Assembly: GCA_040954595.2 (NCBI GenBank) | Contig: CM082578.2 | Coordinates: 12,338,001-12,402,000, forward strand | Origin: Balanoglossus misakiensis | Taxonomy: Eukaryota > Hemichordata | Direction of reading: 5' to 3' | DNA length: 64,000 nucleotides | Shown: positions 11,852 to 22,181 of the stretch, in pieces | Position numbering within the stretch: the stretch's first letter is position 1 | Layout: each line of letters starts with the position of its first letter | Translations under genes and position numbers: made by a program | Notes under the pieces: model-generated | What the model saw: only the letters and a program-made list of their open reading frames with translations | Databases searched by the model: none | Told to the model about the DNA's origin: nothing

Positions 11852-12112
11852 CTGGATCATCCAGTTCATCAACGGTGCTGCGATTTTATTTTGGATGGAA
11901 TGTTTAAAATTATCCAATCTACTGAAATTTAAATTTTGTTGATATTTTTGAACTAGTGGTGTACATTTGACGACACCGGATTAAGTTCATTTAGCCTGCT
12001 GGATCTTATGTACCCAGATTATCATGTTGGGTTATCCAGCCTGCTAATCCTGGATCATCCAGTTTATTGACCCTACAGTATCCCACATGCTGTGGCTGGA
12101 TAATCCAGGATC
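11852..12112. repeat. cluster of degenerate GGAT(C/A)ATCC repeats
   Basis: The string CTGGATCATCCAGTT occurs at 11852 and again at about 12050. Related strings follow, including CTGGATAATCCAGGATC near 12096. The cluster also contains GGATTA or TAATCC at 11978, 12045 and 12101, the core bound by K50 homeodomains such as Otx and Gsc. It lies just 3' of LRR gene 3. It may be a decayed repeat or a site cluster; the sequence alone does not decide. Confidence 0.5.
12063..12068 (-). terminator. probable polyadenylation signal of LRR gene 3
   Basis: TTTATT (AATAAA on the minus strand), about 120 bases past the stop codon at 12187. Confidence 0.45.
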
Positions 12113-12186
12113 AGCCAACTGGAACATCACACTGTTTTACAATTCAGATGAAAGATGACTTATAATCATTCAGTTCTGTAGCTAAT

Positions 12187-13797
12187 CTACAAATTTATCA
12201 CTGAAGTTGTAGATGTTGTCTCGTGAGTGTGTTCTCCGTGATCTTGATCTTCAGAGTTGTCGTCCCACGAAACGAGATTGAGGTCGTGCTGTCTTCTCCG
12301 TTGGAATTTGCTCTTTCTCTTCCTGTAGTATTTGACCCCGACAACCGACAAAACACCCACGACAAACACCGAGCCAAAGACGCTCCCGATGATGATTTCC
12401 AGCTCGGTCTGAGTCATGGCAGCTTTTGGAGGGGTGGGGGGACACGTGAAATTGTCGGCGGGGACGGACCACAAGAGCATGCCTTTCAAGTCAGGGGGAG
12501 TTTGGCAAATCAGGTCTTTGAAGACCTTCTGCCGCGTGGCGTTGTCGTAGAAATAGTAGGACGCCAGAGCGAAATCCTCGAAGTGGCAATCGCACTGCCA
12601 CGGATTGTGGCTCAGACCGATAAGCGTCTCACCTCTGATGACGATGGGACGAAAGAGCTTCTTCGGAAGTGAGGTCAGATGGTTCCTGGACAGATCCAGC
12701 GTCAGAATCTTGGACAAACCCTGAAAAGCGTCCTTCTTGATCTCCTTCAGGGAGCCGCGGGAAAACGACAGATGCTGCAGGTCGGTGAGGTTGGCGAAGG
12801 CCCTGCTGGGTACGGTCTCGATGTGGGTTCCCCGAAGGGTGAGCAACTCCAGCTGGGAGAGGATGTTCAACGCCAACGTCGGAAGGACACTGAGGCGGTT
12901 GTAGTCCAGATTGAGCAGCTTCAGACTGGGGACGTTCACGAAGGCGCCGGCCGTGATTTCCGACAGGCCGGTGGCGTACAGGTTCAAGTTCAGCAGTTGC
13001 GGCAGCGCCCGCAGGGCTCCCTGGGGCACCACCCCGAGGGGGTTCTGTTTCAGGATCAGCGTCTCCAGCTTGTTGAGACCGGCAAACTTGACCTGAGTCA
13101 GGACCTGGAGACTGTTGTTTGACAGGTCCAGCAGTTTCAAGGTCTGCAGCTCGCTGAAGAGTTCGTCGCCCATCTCGCCCAGGTTGTTGTTTGGGAGGTA
13201 CAGTTCTTCCAGGGAGTGCAAGCCGTTCCAGATCTTGTGGTTGGTCAGCGACCGCAGGTTGTTGTTGGACAGCGACAGAACCTTCAGGTTGTCGAGTCCC
13301 CTGAACGCGTCTGCTTTGACGGCCAGCGTCTGATGGTTTATGAAATCAAGTCGGTTTAACGTCGACAGACCGAGGAATAGACCCCGCGACAGTTGATTGA
13401 AGTTGTTCTGCGAGAGCAGCAGGTGCTCTATGGTCTCTATGTTGTCGAAGGCGTCCGGCTGCAACACCCGGATGGAGTTGGTCAAAAACTTGAGCGACTT
13501 GATGCTGGACAGTTCCACAAACGCGTTGCTGTCGATCAGGTCGAAGCGGCTGTCCATGAATGCCAGGCTCTGCACGGACTTGTAGCTGGCGTGGGCGAAA
13601 TTCTGGGAAGCGATGGAGAAGTTGGCGTATCTGAACTGCAGCCCGGTGGTTCCGGCCGGAATTTCCGCGGGTATCTCGGTGAAGTTGTTGCATTTCATCA
13701 CGTGTCGTGTACATACACACTTCTGGAGGCAAGTGGAAGCAGATTGCAGCAGGACCAGCATGCACAGCAGCTTGATGGCGCTTGCAGGCGCCCTCAT
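12187..13797 (-). CDS. LRR type I transmembrane protein 3 of 3
   Basis: A 536-residue paralogue in one coding exon. A signal peptide (about residues 1-23) leads to LRRNT (CLQKCVCTRHVMKC), then LRRs such as LKVLSLSNNNLRSL and LKLLDLSNNSLQVL. LRRCT reads NPWQCDCHFEDFAL and closes NFTC. One membrane helix lies at about 466-487, followed by the longest tail of the three, 48 residues, rich in basic residues near the membrane and in D, E, T and S later. The tail carries VSWDDNSED, matching the WDD motif of paralogue 2. I chose the ATG at 13797; the open frame two codons upstream begins with GTG. Upstream, a well-formed acceptor with a TACTAAC branch site points to a 5'-UTR intron. It is probably a surface recognition or adhesion receptor; the ligand is unknown. 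Confidence 0.9.
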   Translation of the reverse strand: MRAPASAIKLLCMLVLLQSASTCLQKCVCTRHVMKCNNFTEIPAEIPAGTTGLQFRYANFSIASQNFAHASYKSVQSLAFMDSRFDLIDSNAFVELSSIKSLKFLTNSIRVLQPDAFDNIETIEHLLLSQNNFNQLSRGLFLGLSTLNRLDFINHQTLAVKADAFRGLDNLKVLSLSNNNLRSLTNHKIWNGLHSLEELYLPNNNLGEMGDELFSELQTLKLLDLSNNSLQVLTQVKFAGLNKLETLILKQNPLGVVPQGALRALPQLLNLNLYATGLSEITAGAFVNVPSLKLLNLDYNRLSVLPTLALNILSQLELLTLRGTHIETVPSRAFANLTDLQHLSFSRGSLKEIKKDAFQGLSKILTLDLSRNHLTSLPKKLFRPIVIRGETLIGLSHNPWQCDCHFEDFALASYYFYDNATRQKVFKDLICQTPPDLKGMLLWSVPADNFTCPPTPPKAAMTQTELEIIIGSVFGSVFVVGVLSVVGVKYYRKRKSKFQRRRQHDLNLVSWDDNSEDQDHGEHTHETTSTTSVINL

Positions 13798-13906
13798 GAT
13801 CACAGCCTTAATTAGTCTTCAGAGTGCACTCACAGCAAACATTACAAACATTGCCTTGCGGTATTTTGACACACAGCAATCCACCTGTCCAGCCCGTTGC
13901 TTACAC

Positions 13907-13934
13907 CTAGAATAAAGAATAACAATGGTTAGTA
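13907..13934 (-). other. 3' splice site and branch point in the LRR gene 3 leader
   Basis: On the minus strand TACTAAC (13928-13934) is followed by a pyrimidine-rich run and TTCTAG, giving an exon start at 13906 in the leader of the LRR gene. The branch motif matches the optimal consensus and its distance to the AG fits. Confidence 0.55.
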
Positions 13935-16840
13935 ATATGATGTAGTGAGTGTTCTGTTACTTACAGGCTAGGGGATTGTAGGCTGGTAGTTTGTGGTTAT
14001 GGCATGTCAGTCTTTGTTTGGAACTTTCTTGCGCAGTTGTGCTGCCACCAGCAAAACTACATGTTTGCTGGAGCAACCATACAGTAGGACAGACGGCCTG
14101 CTGCAAGTTCCATCTGGGATAAAGCATACCAGCACACTGCAAGTTCGGTCACGTTGCAGATCTCTACTTTTGCAGCCTTGCTCCATAAAAAAAAACAATA
14201 CACTGTTCAGGTCTGTAATTCCAACCGGCACAACAACACACAATAGATCATTGAAGGCACATGTCCGTTTAACGTGAGCGTCTATCTGCATTGTTCAGTG
14301 TCAAAAAGATCGGCTATTGATCAGACTCTGGGACCTGGAACGGCTTTCAGCCATAACAATCTCATGCGGTACTTGCTTACACAATGTGTGTGCATTGTAC
14401 ATGTATATACGCAGCTGGCCTTGAATTAAAGCACATGGCAAACTTTTGAAAACATGGAATGCTCCGGAACTTCCCAAACAACCTGCACATGGGAGAGCAC
14501 CTGACTAAATCACTTTTGCCCTTTCCCCACCATGGTTCAGTCCATACCCATTGTTTTCTATGGTAAGGTTGGCCCACTAAAGAAGGAACAGGGGGGTGAA
14601 AGAGTTAATTAGTCATGATGGCCATGCTTCAGTGAATTAAATACACTGAGGGAAAACAATGGACTGGAGGACTTCCTGTCACCCCCATCAAGGATAAATG
14701 CATGGTTTCATTACAACTTTCAGAGGGAGGTCATAACAAATATTTAGACCATAAATCAGAACAAACAAGAAATTAAACTTCTCTATTACCACTGACAGTA
14801 GGATGTATTCTAAATTTTTCATTTTGTTGTGTTGGGGCTTAAGGTATGTTTCACTCATAAAGTACGGCTAATTTTCGTCCTCAGAACAAAGTGTGAGGAT
14901 TCTTTTTTCCATACATTCACAAAACCCTAGGCTCCACCACTGTGGTTTGACCCAAATATTGTCAATGACAAAGTTGGACCTCTGCAGAAGGTATACAGAA
15001 CTGGGGTGAATGGGTTAAATACAGCTTACAGCAGTATTCCCTTTGATCAGGCACTCAGACCATGGCTCAAGTCTTTAGTGATTAAACTTTTGCATTGATA
15101 TTTGAAACGTGTATGGGCATGATAAAAAAATCTAGGTAAATATCTTTGTTAAGGAGGGGGGGGGTATCATACACTACTCTGAGCCAGAATTTGGTGGCCA
15201 TAGATATTGCTGCAGGGAGATAACATACATGTACAGCAACTTTTATAAATGGATGCAAGCTGTCTCAATTTATGCAAATTTATATCATTTGGAATTTGGG
15301 TTGGAGCAAATTTATATTTGTGCAGGGGTGTGTCAGTCAGAGTGAATTCTTTGTCGTATATTTTGCACTCCCAAACTTTCATTTATAGGAGTTGAGGGGA
15401 AATGCAATTACTTGTGATTCACTCACATGCTTTTTAATTATCCGCCACCCCATACTGAGTCAACCTCTGCCAACACAATTAAACAGTGCTTTTTGACAAC
15501 AAAGCCCCAATGGCCAAAATCAATGGTGTGAGAGCTGGCGCGACTGTGACGATGGCCAACATCATGCAGCCACATGCTGTTGGTCCTAACCCTCTTCCAG
15601 GCCCTCAACAAACTTGTGTGCCAGGGCTACAGTTTACATCATTTATTCTGATCCACACCTATATCTACTCTGGGCTGACAGAAATTGTACGGTTTTTGCA
15701 TCCATATTAAACCGGTAGTGTTACATAAGTTTTGTTTGCGAGGTCATTCCCTTTTCACAAAGTAAAGCATCGTGCAATTAAATTGCAAAGCCAACGGCAC
15801 ATGTTGCAGGCATTTCAACAAAATGCTAATAAGGCAATTGATTTTATCATGTAATAAAAAACAACAACTGGAGACGCATCACACCTGTACAGTACAGGCT
15901 CGTGCATGTTACCTGGTTGTTTGCTAGCTGGTAAAAGTGACATAACCCAGAAATTGCATGATTTCAGGAATACAAATATCTTTCAGAAATTATGTCAGCA
16001 TGTTTTTATGAGCAACTTATCTGTGTGCTTGAAGTAACCTGTTAGATATTTTATTATCCAAGATCTTGCACTCATTTTCAAGCTGGCTCCCGAAATGAAT
16101 ACTGTCAAGTAATTCGATGCCACATAAAAAGTTGGATATTCTCAGCAGACAAAATCTCCCCAAATTTCCCCTGCATTCACAGTTATTTTCATCTTCATCG
16201 GCCGGCGGATGCAATTGCAGAGGCACTTGTGACACAAGTGTAGGCACGGTTACTGTGCCAGAAGCACTATCTTTTGTTACCGTGGAACACAGCATGGAAT
16301 ATTGAGAAAAGCAACAAAATGGAAAGTGCTGGTATTTCATTTTCTCATGCATTGGAAAATTTTACGAGGGCTCATGCACTGTGGTTAACCTGAGTGGAAC
16401 AGCGCTTTCATTTAGAGTTGACCTGTGACTTGCTTTTGAGTTATTTACCTTTACTGAATAGGATACATGTGACGGAGGGAAATCCCCGACTCTCAGAGAT
16501 AAGTATAACTGTGTTGCAGACATCCAAGGTCCTCTGTTAGTCATTTCAATATGAGCCGTGCATTCATGAGGCAAAACAGATGGGGCTGTACACAATAATA
16601 TGCTGCTGACTGCACGAGTTAAGAGTCGCTTGCAGACAGACGTACCTGCGGGTAACGTACACGAGCGCTGAATGACACAATCACTGGCTGATTGATCTGA
16701 GGTATTAGCCTTTCGGGATGAACAAGCTCGCAGCCACCTTGTCACCACTGCCACGGCAACCAGCCGGCCAGCTGATCGGCTCGCTTAAATTCCCGTCACA
16801 GTCAAAACAAGCATTCCCGCCAGATATCCCGCCCACTTAC

Positions 16841-16990
16841 CTGGCTTTCAGGCTGAAGCTATAAGCTCAGTCTCTGACTTTACAACATGGCACCAACACT
16901 GACAGTCAGAGTCTATCCAGTAGCATGAGTAACACCAACATGCAGTGCTGCGTCTGTGTCTGTATCTCTCTCTCTCTCTTTTGGACACAA
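16841..16990 (-). other. candidate first (non-coding) exon of LRR gene 3
   Basis: On the minus strand GAAAGCCAG is followed by GTAAGT (intron starts at 16840), a strong donor. With the acceptor at 13907 it would excise about 2.9 kb. Just inside the intron are two E2F-like strings, TTCCCGCC at 16814 and ATCCCGCCC at 16826. The upstream edge given here is only a guess. A (CT)n run sits near 16965-16980. Confidence 0.4.
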
Positions 16991-19900
16991 CACAGATTGC
17001 CCTGACTGTACCCCTCTTCCTTTGAAGCTGGCTCAGTCTCTGTGATGTCAGCACTGTGTCAGGTCACTGTGTGTATGTACTTGTTCAGTGAGTAAATTGT
17101 GTTTGGGTCAGACCATTTTGTTTCACAGGTATGGTCGAGATGTGCGGGTGAGCTCACTCACCCATTGTGCATTATTGTTCACTCTGAATTGCTGCCAGAG
17201 CATTGTTATTGTGAAGTCCTCCTCATTTCACAATTTCATGGTGCTGTCAGTATTTGAGTCGTTGCCTGATTTTCCGATGCTTTCCAACATGAATTATTCC
17301 CAAATCCCATTATCGTAGTTGCGTACACAATTCACACATTTTTTTGCATTTATTGAAGATTCACCTAATACAAAATAGATTCCAACAGCAGTTTTCATTT
17401 GAGCTGTGAAATTTGTCTCCTTTGTACAGGGATTAATGTTCATCACAATGACTGCAAAATCGGGCTAATTTTCTCCCAGCTAGAGATTGAATGAAATTTA
17501 AATTTTGAATAGAAGCCTCACAGTACACAAAATAGACACTATAAAATTGTTCTCTGTAATGAAAATAGTTTATTGTGAACATTAAAAATCTTTGTTTGTT
17601 TCAAGTCAACGCTTGCAGTGACTGTGTATAGGAATTCCCTCATGGCGATGTTCCGTATGTGGGTGTATAATGTAGGCATATTCAAATTTAACTGATTTGC
17701 CTGGGTATTGCTTTCTTGACCTGATGGATTTGAAAATCAGTGAATTTAAAAATTGTCGCATACAAATACACAACTATCATTGGGCACAATTGGCTTGTGA
17801 TCAACCTGTATGTCAAGTCACAACATAAACAGCATATGTTATGAACAGCTGATCACAGTTAGTCCTATTGAAGTCAAGGCCATCATTTGCATTCAATGGG
17901 CAAGCATCATAAGGAGGATTCATTGATCAGTAAAGGTCAGATTGTTGTGTTGTGCATGGCTATGGTCCAATGTGCCTATCATATGAATTATTTACATATC
18001 CATTCATGTAAATATGGGCAATTTGCATCTGTATACATTTGGATAAATCTACATATCTCTAAAAATTAGTCAGCAACTGATGTTTTAGGTTTGATTACTG
18101 CGTTCTGATTGGAGCAAATTTCTGTAATTGCAAAAATGGGTGTAATTATTCTGCCCTTTGATATTGTCAAAGTGTCACAAATCATGAAGATAAAAATTAA
18201 TAATATTGAATGTCCTTTACTCTAGAATCCTGTGTTTTTGTAGCTCTGCATTGTGCAAGAAGAGCACCGAGAAATGCTGAATGACAGCTATAGAAAATAT
18301 CTAAAATACTGAGTAGTCAAGAAAAATATACTCAAAGAAAACAATAAGTGGAAAACAGAAGTGATGAATGTAAGACAAGGGTATATTGAGTCTTCTTCAG
18401 CTTAGAGCTGATGGAAGTCTGATTTCACCAATCCCACAACCTTGATACAGGGAGATAAATTCATCATGGAACTGTAAAACCAAGTGAAGCATAAACAGTG
18501 GTTTAACTGCATTTACACACAAACTATGTCACACGTTCTGACACCCTGGATGCAAGTGTTGCCCTTTGAAACAGATGTCCCTGCGAACCTTGTTCCTAAA
18601 GTCAAAACAGTAGACAGTGAAAGTAGGGCATGGATTGATTTTGTGCGGCAAAGTGTCAAGTCAAGTCGTACATACTGTAGGTGCCTCTGATAAGAATCCA
18701 CACCCTTTTCAAATGCTAGCTGTGTGATGCTTTTTTTAACAAAGAGCAATTGTACCGCTCATGCTGGAAGACTTGATTTGAAATATAATAGTAACATATA
18801 CTGGGAATTTTTTCATGCCTTAAACACTTCAACTTCAGTGCCTTGGGAAACCACACAACTGTTGAAGTCAACCAGTATGAGACACTCTTAGCTCCTTCAT
18901 CTAAAACGCTATACACAGATCACATACCATACAGTTTTCTGGCCTATGACTCATAATTTGTCTAAGAAAGCTTTATTGACTCATTGTAACTTTCAATACT
19001 GTGTGAAAACACAGATGTTGTGTGTTTTTTGTCCTAATTTTCCTGATGCCAAAAACTTCACCAACAAGTCAAGTCAAATCAATACCTGGGACCACATCGT
19101 CAGGACTATTGATTTTTGTAAAACGATGTTAACAACCTTTTTGGTAGAAAGAAAAAGACAATGGATAGGAGAAAATTATGTAACTAGTGTATGATATTTC
19201 TGGCATGAAACTACCCAATGTGTTTTATCAGGAGTGTTGCCACAATAAATGCTTATAATTACCCAGTCATTTTAGTACAGAATTTCTCCAGTCCCTTTGG
19301 TATCCGGTTTAATAGTTTTACTGTGCTACATGTACATATGCCATTTTTAACACAGGAGACTTATATAGTCTCAGCCTTGATTATTGAAAAAGAGTCCAAA
19401 ATTACTTATCTTACTAGTACTTTTCAATCATCCTGAACGACATTTGGTATTTGCGAAAATTCTATGGATTCCATCACGGATTCAAAAGAATATAAAAGTC
19501 CGCAAGCATCTTATCTAGCTTAATGCTCAAGGGAACAATTGGCCTAGCCAGCAGATCATTGTACATAAATGATGCAGAATGTACTTTGTCAGTTCAGGTT
19601 GTTTCAAATATTAAAACGTCAAGCAAATTTCACACCTGAATATACACACCTGGAAATACACGTACTGCAGTCTCCAGATACTTGCATATCTAGGTTTGAT
19701 CTGGCAAATGGTAAATTTACTACAATCCATCCGTGGTCAGATACAAATTGGCGGTCTTTGACATTATTGTGGCTGCATCTGCTTCATGTAAAATTTATTT
19801 TTGATGTCAGGTGGATTGTCAATCATTTAAATATTTCATTTTTTTCTGTCGTCATATTTGTAAGTCTAAGTGGTAAGTCCTCTGATGACATAATTTAAAG

Positions 19901-20418
19901 TACATACCAGAAATTATGGTATGTGTAACTATATTTATTTGTGTCTGTTCATGATGTGAATAGAGCTGTCTGGATGAAACTGACTCGGCATATCTCAGAA
20001 AACATAGCAGAACCAATAACTATATCATAAAGCAAAGGGCTGAATTGAATTGAAGCAAAATCAGGCATTGAATTTTTTTTAACTATTGATACACTTCCTC
20101 ATCAAATATTCAATAACAGGATGAGATATCGATAGTCACAGAAAAGAGGATAGACTTTACAACGTTTTAATTAAGAGAAGATAATATCACACACAGAAAA
20201 ACAGAACCATATTTCTTAGGACAGATATGATTAATCCATAGTATGGTCACATGTCGTTCACTTCAGACATAACCATTCATCAGGAAAATGCATCTGATTA
20301 CTTTCCTTGGTAAACCGTTGCTGAATTTGCACATGTGACTGATGTATACCTTTTGATATTAGTCTCACTCATTATCCTGACCTTTCTTTTCTCATTCTGG
20401 TTCTGAACATGTTTATAG
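16991..20418. other. AT-rich spacer or intron upstream of the DCLRE1C last exon
   Basis: CpG-poor and AT-rich. If the DCLRE1C gene starts to the left, this is intron. I looked on the plus strand for exons encoding the metallo-beta-lactamase and beta-CASP motifs of Artemis and found none here or in 13.9-17 kb. The right edge is a good acceptor: a pyrimidine-rich stretch, then TTTATAG at 20412-20418. Confidence 0.45.
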
Positions 20419-21125
20419 GCAGTGGAGGAGATGAATTCGCCAAGTTATTTGACGATGACGATGAGAGCGATGACGAACTACAAAAGACCTCTGGCACAAA
20501 AGAAATAACTGCAAGAAAGCCCCCTAAGCTGACAGAGAAGGAAGACATTGTCTTCACGCACACTTCTCAAGATACGAGCCACGACACTCCCAAGCCAGAT
20601 TCCCAGAAAACAAACAGCAGTTACTGCAGCAGCTATTGCAGTGACAGCGACACAGATAACGACAGTGACCTAGATTTATTCGCGTCTCAGGAAAGCTGCA
20701 AGTTGACAGACTCGCAGGGTCCATTAAGTCAGAGCAGTCATAATTCTGACTGTCCCGTGGGTCAGTCAAGTTCGCTGCAAGGAGGGGCGGAGGGTGGTGG
20801 GGACTTCATCAAGGGCGAGACTGAGGGAGACGTCATTACGTGCAAACAGCAAGAAATGTTGAACCGTAGAGGGAACGCAAAGTGTGATGATCCCACGGGT
20901 GGGAATTCAGTTGAGGGTGTCGACATTGACAAAACTGTCGACGACGATTTCCCGGACAGCAGTGAATCTCCAGATAAGGCCAGTGGGGACCAAGACAGCT
21001 TTAATGTACCAGCCACACCCGGCGCAAAGAGACCAAGCAGAGAGCAATTAGAATGCATGTATAAAAAATTAGCAGCTGGTGATGATTTACATATCGGTGC
21101 TTCTTCAAAAAGACTAAAGCTCTGA
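20419..21125 (+). CDS. DCLRE1C: Artemis nuclease, C-terminal exon (partial gene)
   Basis: This exon encodes about 235 residues of a disordered acidic tail and the protein's C-terminus. The end reads FNVPATPGAKRPSREQLECM, followed by YKKLAAGDDL and a basic finish. This matches the end of vertebrate Artemis (VPSTPEAELPKREHLQ, YEKLATGES). Artemis is the SNM1-family nuclease that opens hairpins and trims ends in non-homologous end joining with DNA-PKcs and ligase IV. The catalytic N-terminal domains are not in this exon. Five SQ motifs lie within about 75 residues, as expected for a DNA-PK/ATM target region. The exon begins after the TTTATAG acceptor; the in-frame ATG at 20409 lies in the intron side and is not a start. 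The next gene downstream is SUV39H, as in human. Orthology is my reading of the C-terminal motif plus synteny. Confidence 0.8.
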
Positions 21126-21388
21126 GACATTTATAAAAATTTGATACAAATTTAATTGTACAAGGTATATGCCTCGTTTAGGTAATGCAATATGCCAATT
21201 CTCCTTTTACTGGTAGCAATAGGATCACAGCAAAACAACTACCGTACCATAAATAACAACCGCTGGATTATAAGTCCCTGTGATCTAGAAAGTCGTGATC
21301 AGCCAATATTTCCTTCCCATTTCTGTTTAAAATCCAAGTGTTATTGAGGACGTTTGTGGTTATACATAATTTATTTATTTCACTTGTC

Positions 21389-21394
21389 AATAAA
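21389..21394 (+). terminator. candidate polyadenylation signal of DCLRE1C
   Basis: AATAAA about 264 bases after the TGA of the DCLRE1C exon. The remainder up to 22.1 kb is AT-rich 3' flank and then the SUV39H promoter. Confidence 0.4.
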
Positions 21395-22124
21395 CTGTAA
21401 CATGTCACCAGTGTAACTGGATGAACATGAATAAACTTTGTGTAAAAATAACTGTAATCTTCAGCTGAGATGCATGGCATTCCAAGAATAATTTCATACA
21501 CAGCCAAAATTTGCCCTGAAATGATTCTTTTTGTCAATGAACTATTTTGCATTCAATACAGTGATTTACATTCAGTGAAACAATCAAATGTTTTTTGCAT
21601 ATTATGCGATTGAATTTTCAGGAGAATACATGTACAGTGCCAACTTTAAGAACATTAAAAAAAAAATATTTATTAAAGTATAATATTCTTTGCTTCTGTG
21701 TTATTGCATGTAGTTTGTAAATTCATTTCTCAATATCATCAACTGTACAGACTTGCATTGATTTATCTTTTATTGTATTGCATTTCACGATTAATAGTTA
21801 AATAATTAAATTAATATTTTTTTGTAAGTGAATTGTGTCTATTTGTATTTTTGCTTGAATATTACACCCATGGGCAGGTAATCCAGTTTAGACATATACG
21901 GTCACCTCCAATTTACATGCGCCCATATATGGCAGAAATGGCGTATTTGAGTGTTCTAAAGAACATATGGTGGCGCTCTTTTTTGCGTGTGCCGCCCACT
22001 GAAAATCTGTGATTGGCTAGATCTCAATTTGCCATGGTAACTGTAGCTATATTTGCATAGGTGACCGTACGCAGCGAAAGGGATACATGTTGTAACAGTC
22101 CCCAGGCCCTGTAAAACTTGTGAG

Positions 22125-22160
22125 CACGTGACCAAAGGGAGGTCCAATCAAATGATTGGA
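22125..22160 (+). promoter_or_regulatory. SUV39H promoter: E-box plus paired CCAAT boxes
   Basis: CACGTG at 22125-22130 is followed by TCCAATCA-AA-TGATTGGA at 22143-22160, two CCAAT boxes in opposite orientation forming a near-perfect inverted repeat. The start codon of SUV39H lies at 22182, so this is a very short promoter with little 5' UTR, or the initiation site lies inside it. A third CCAAT box in reverse (GATTGGCT) lies near 22010. Confidence 0.55.
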
Positions 22161-22181
22161 TTATCCGAGTGAAAATCCAAA

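Noticed and set aside
1197-13797. LRR genes as Toll-like receptors or lamprey-type VLRs
   Set aside because: No TIR domain in any tail, and each has a full membrane helix and ordinary LRRCT; no incomplete germline gene with flanking cassettes is seen.
18484-18690. Plus-strand frame (FETDVPANLVPKVKTVDSES) as a DCLRE1C exon
   Set aside because: It looks protein-like for about 35 residues but matches no part of Artemis that I know, and its acceptor is weak. Worth a database search, not a call.
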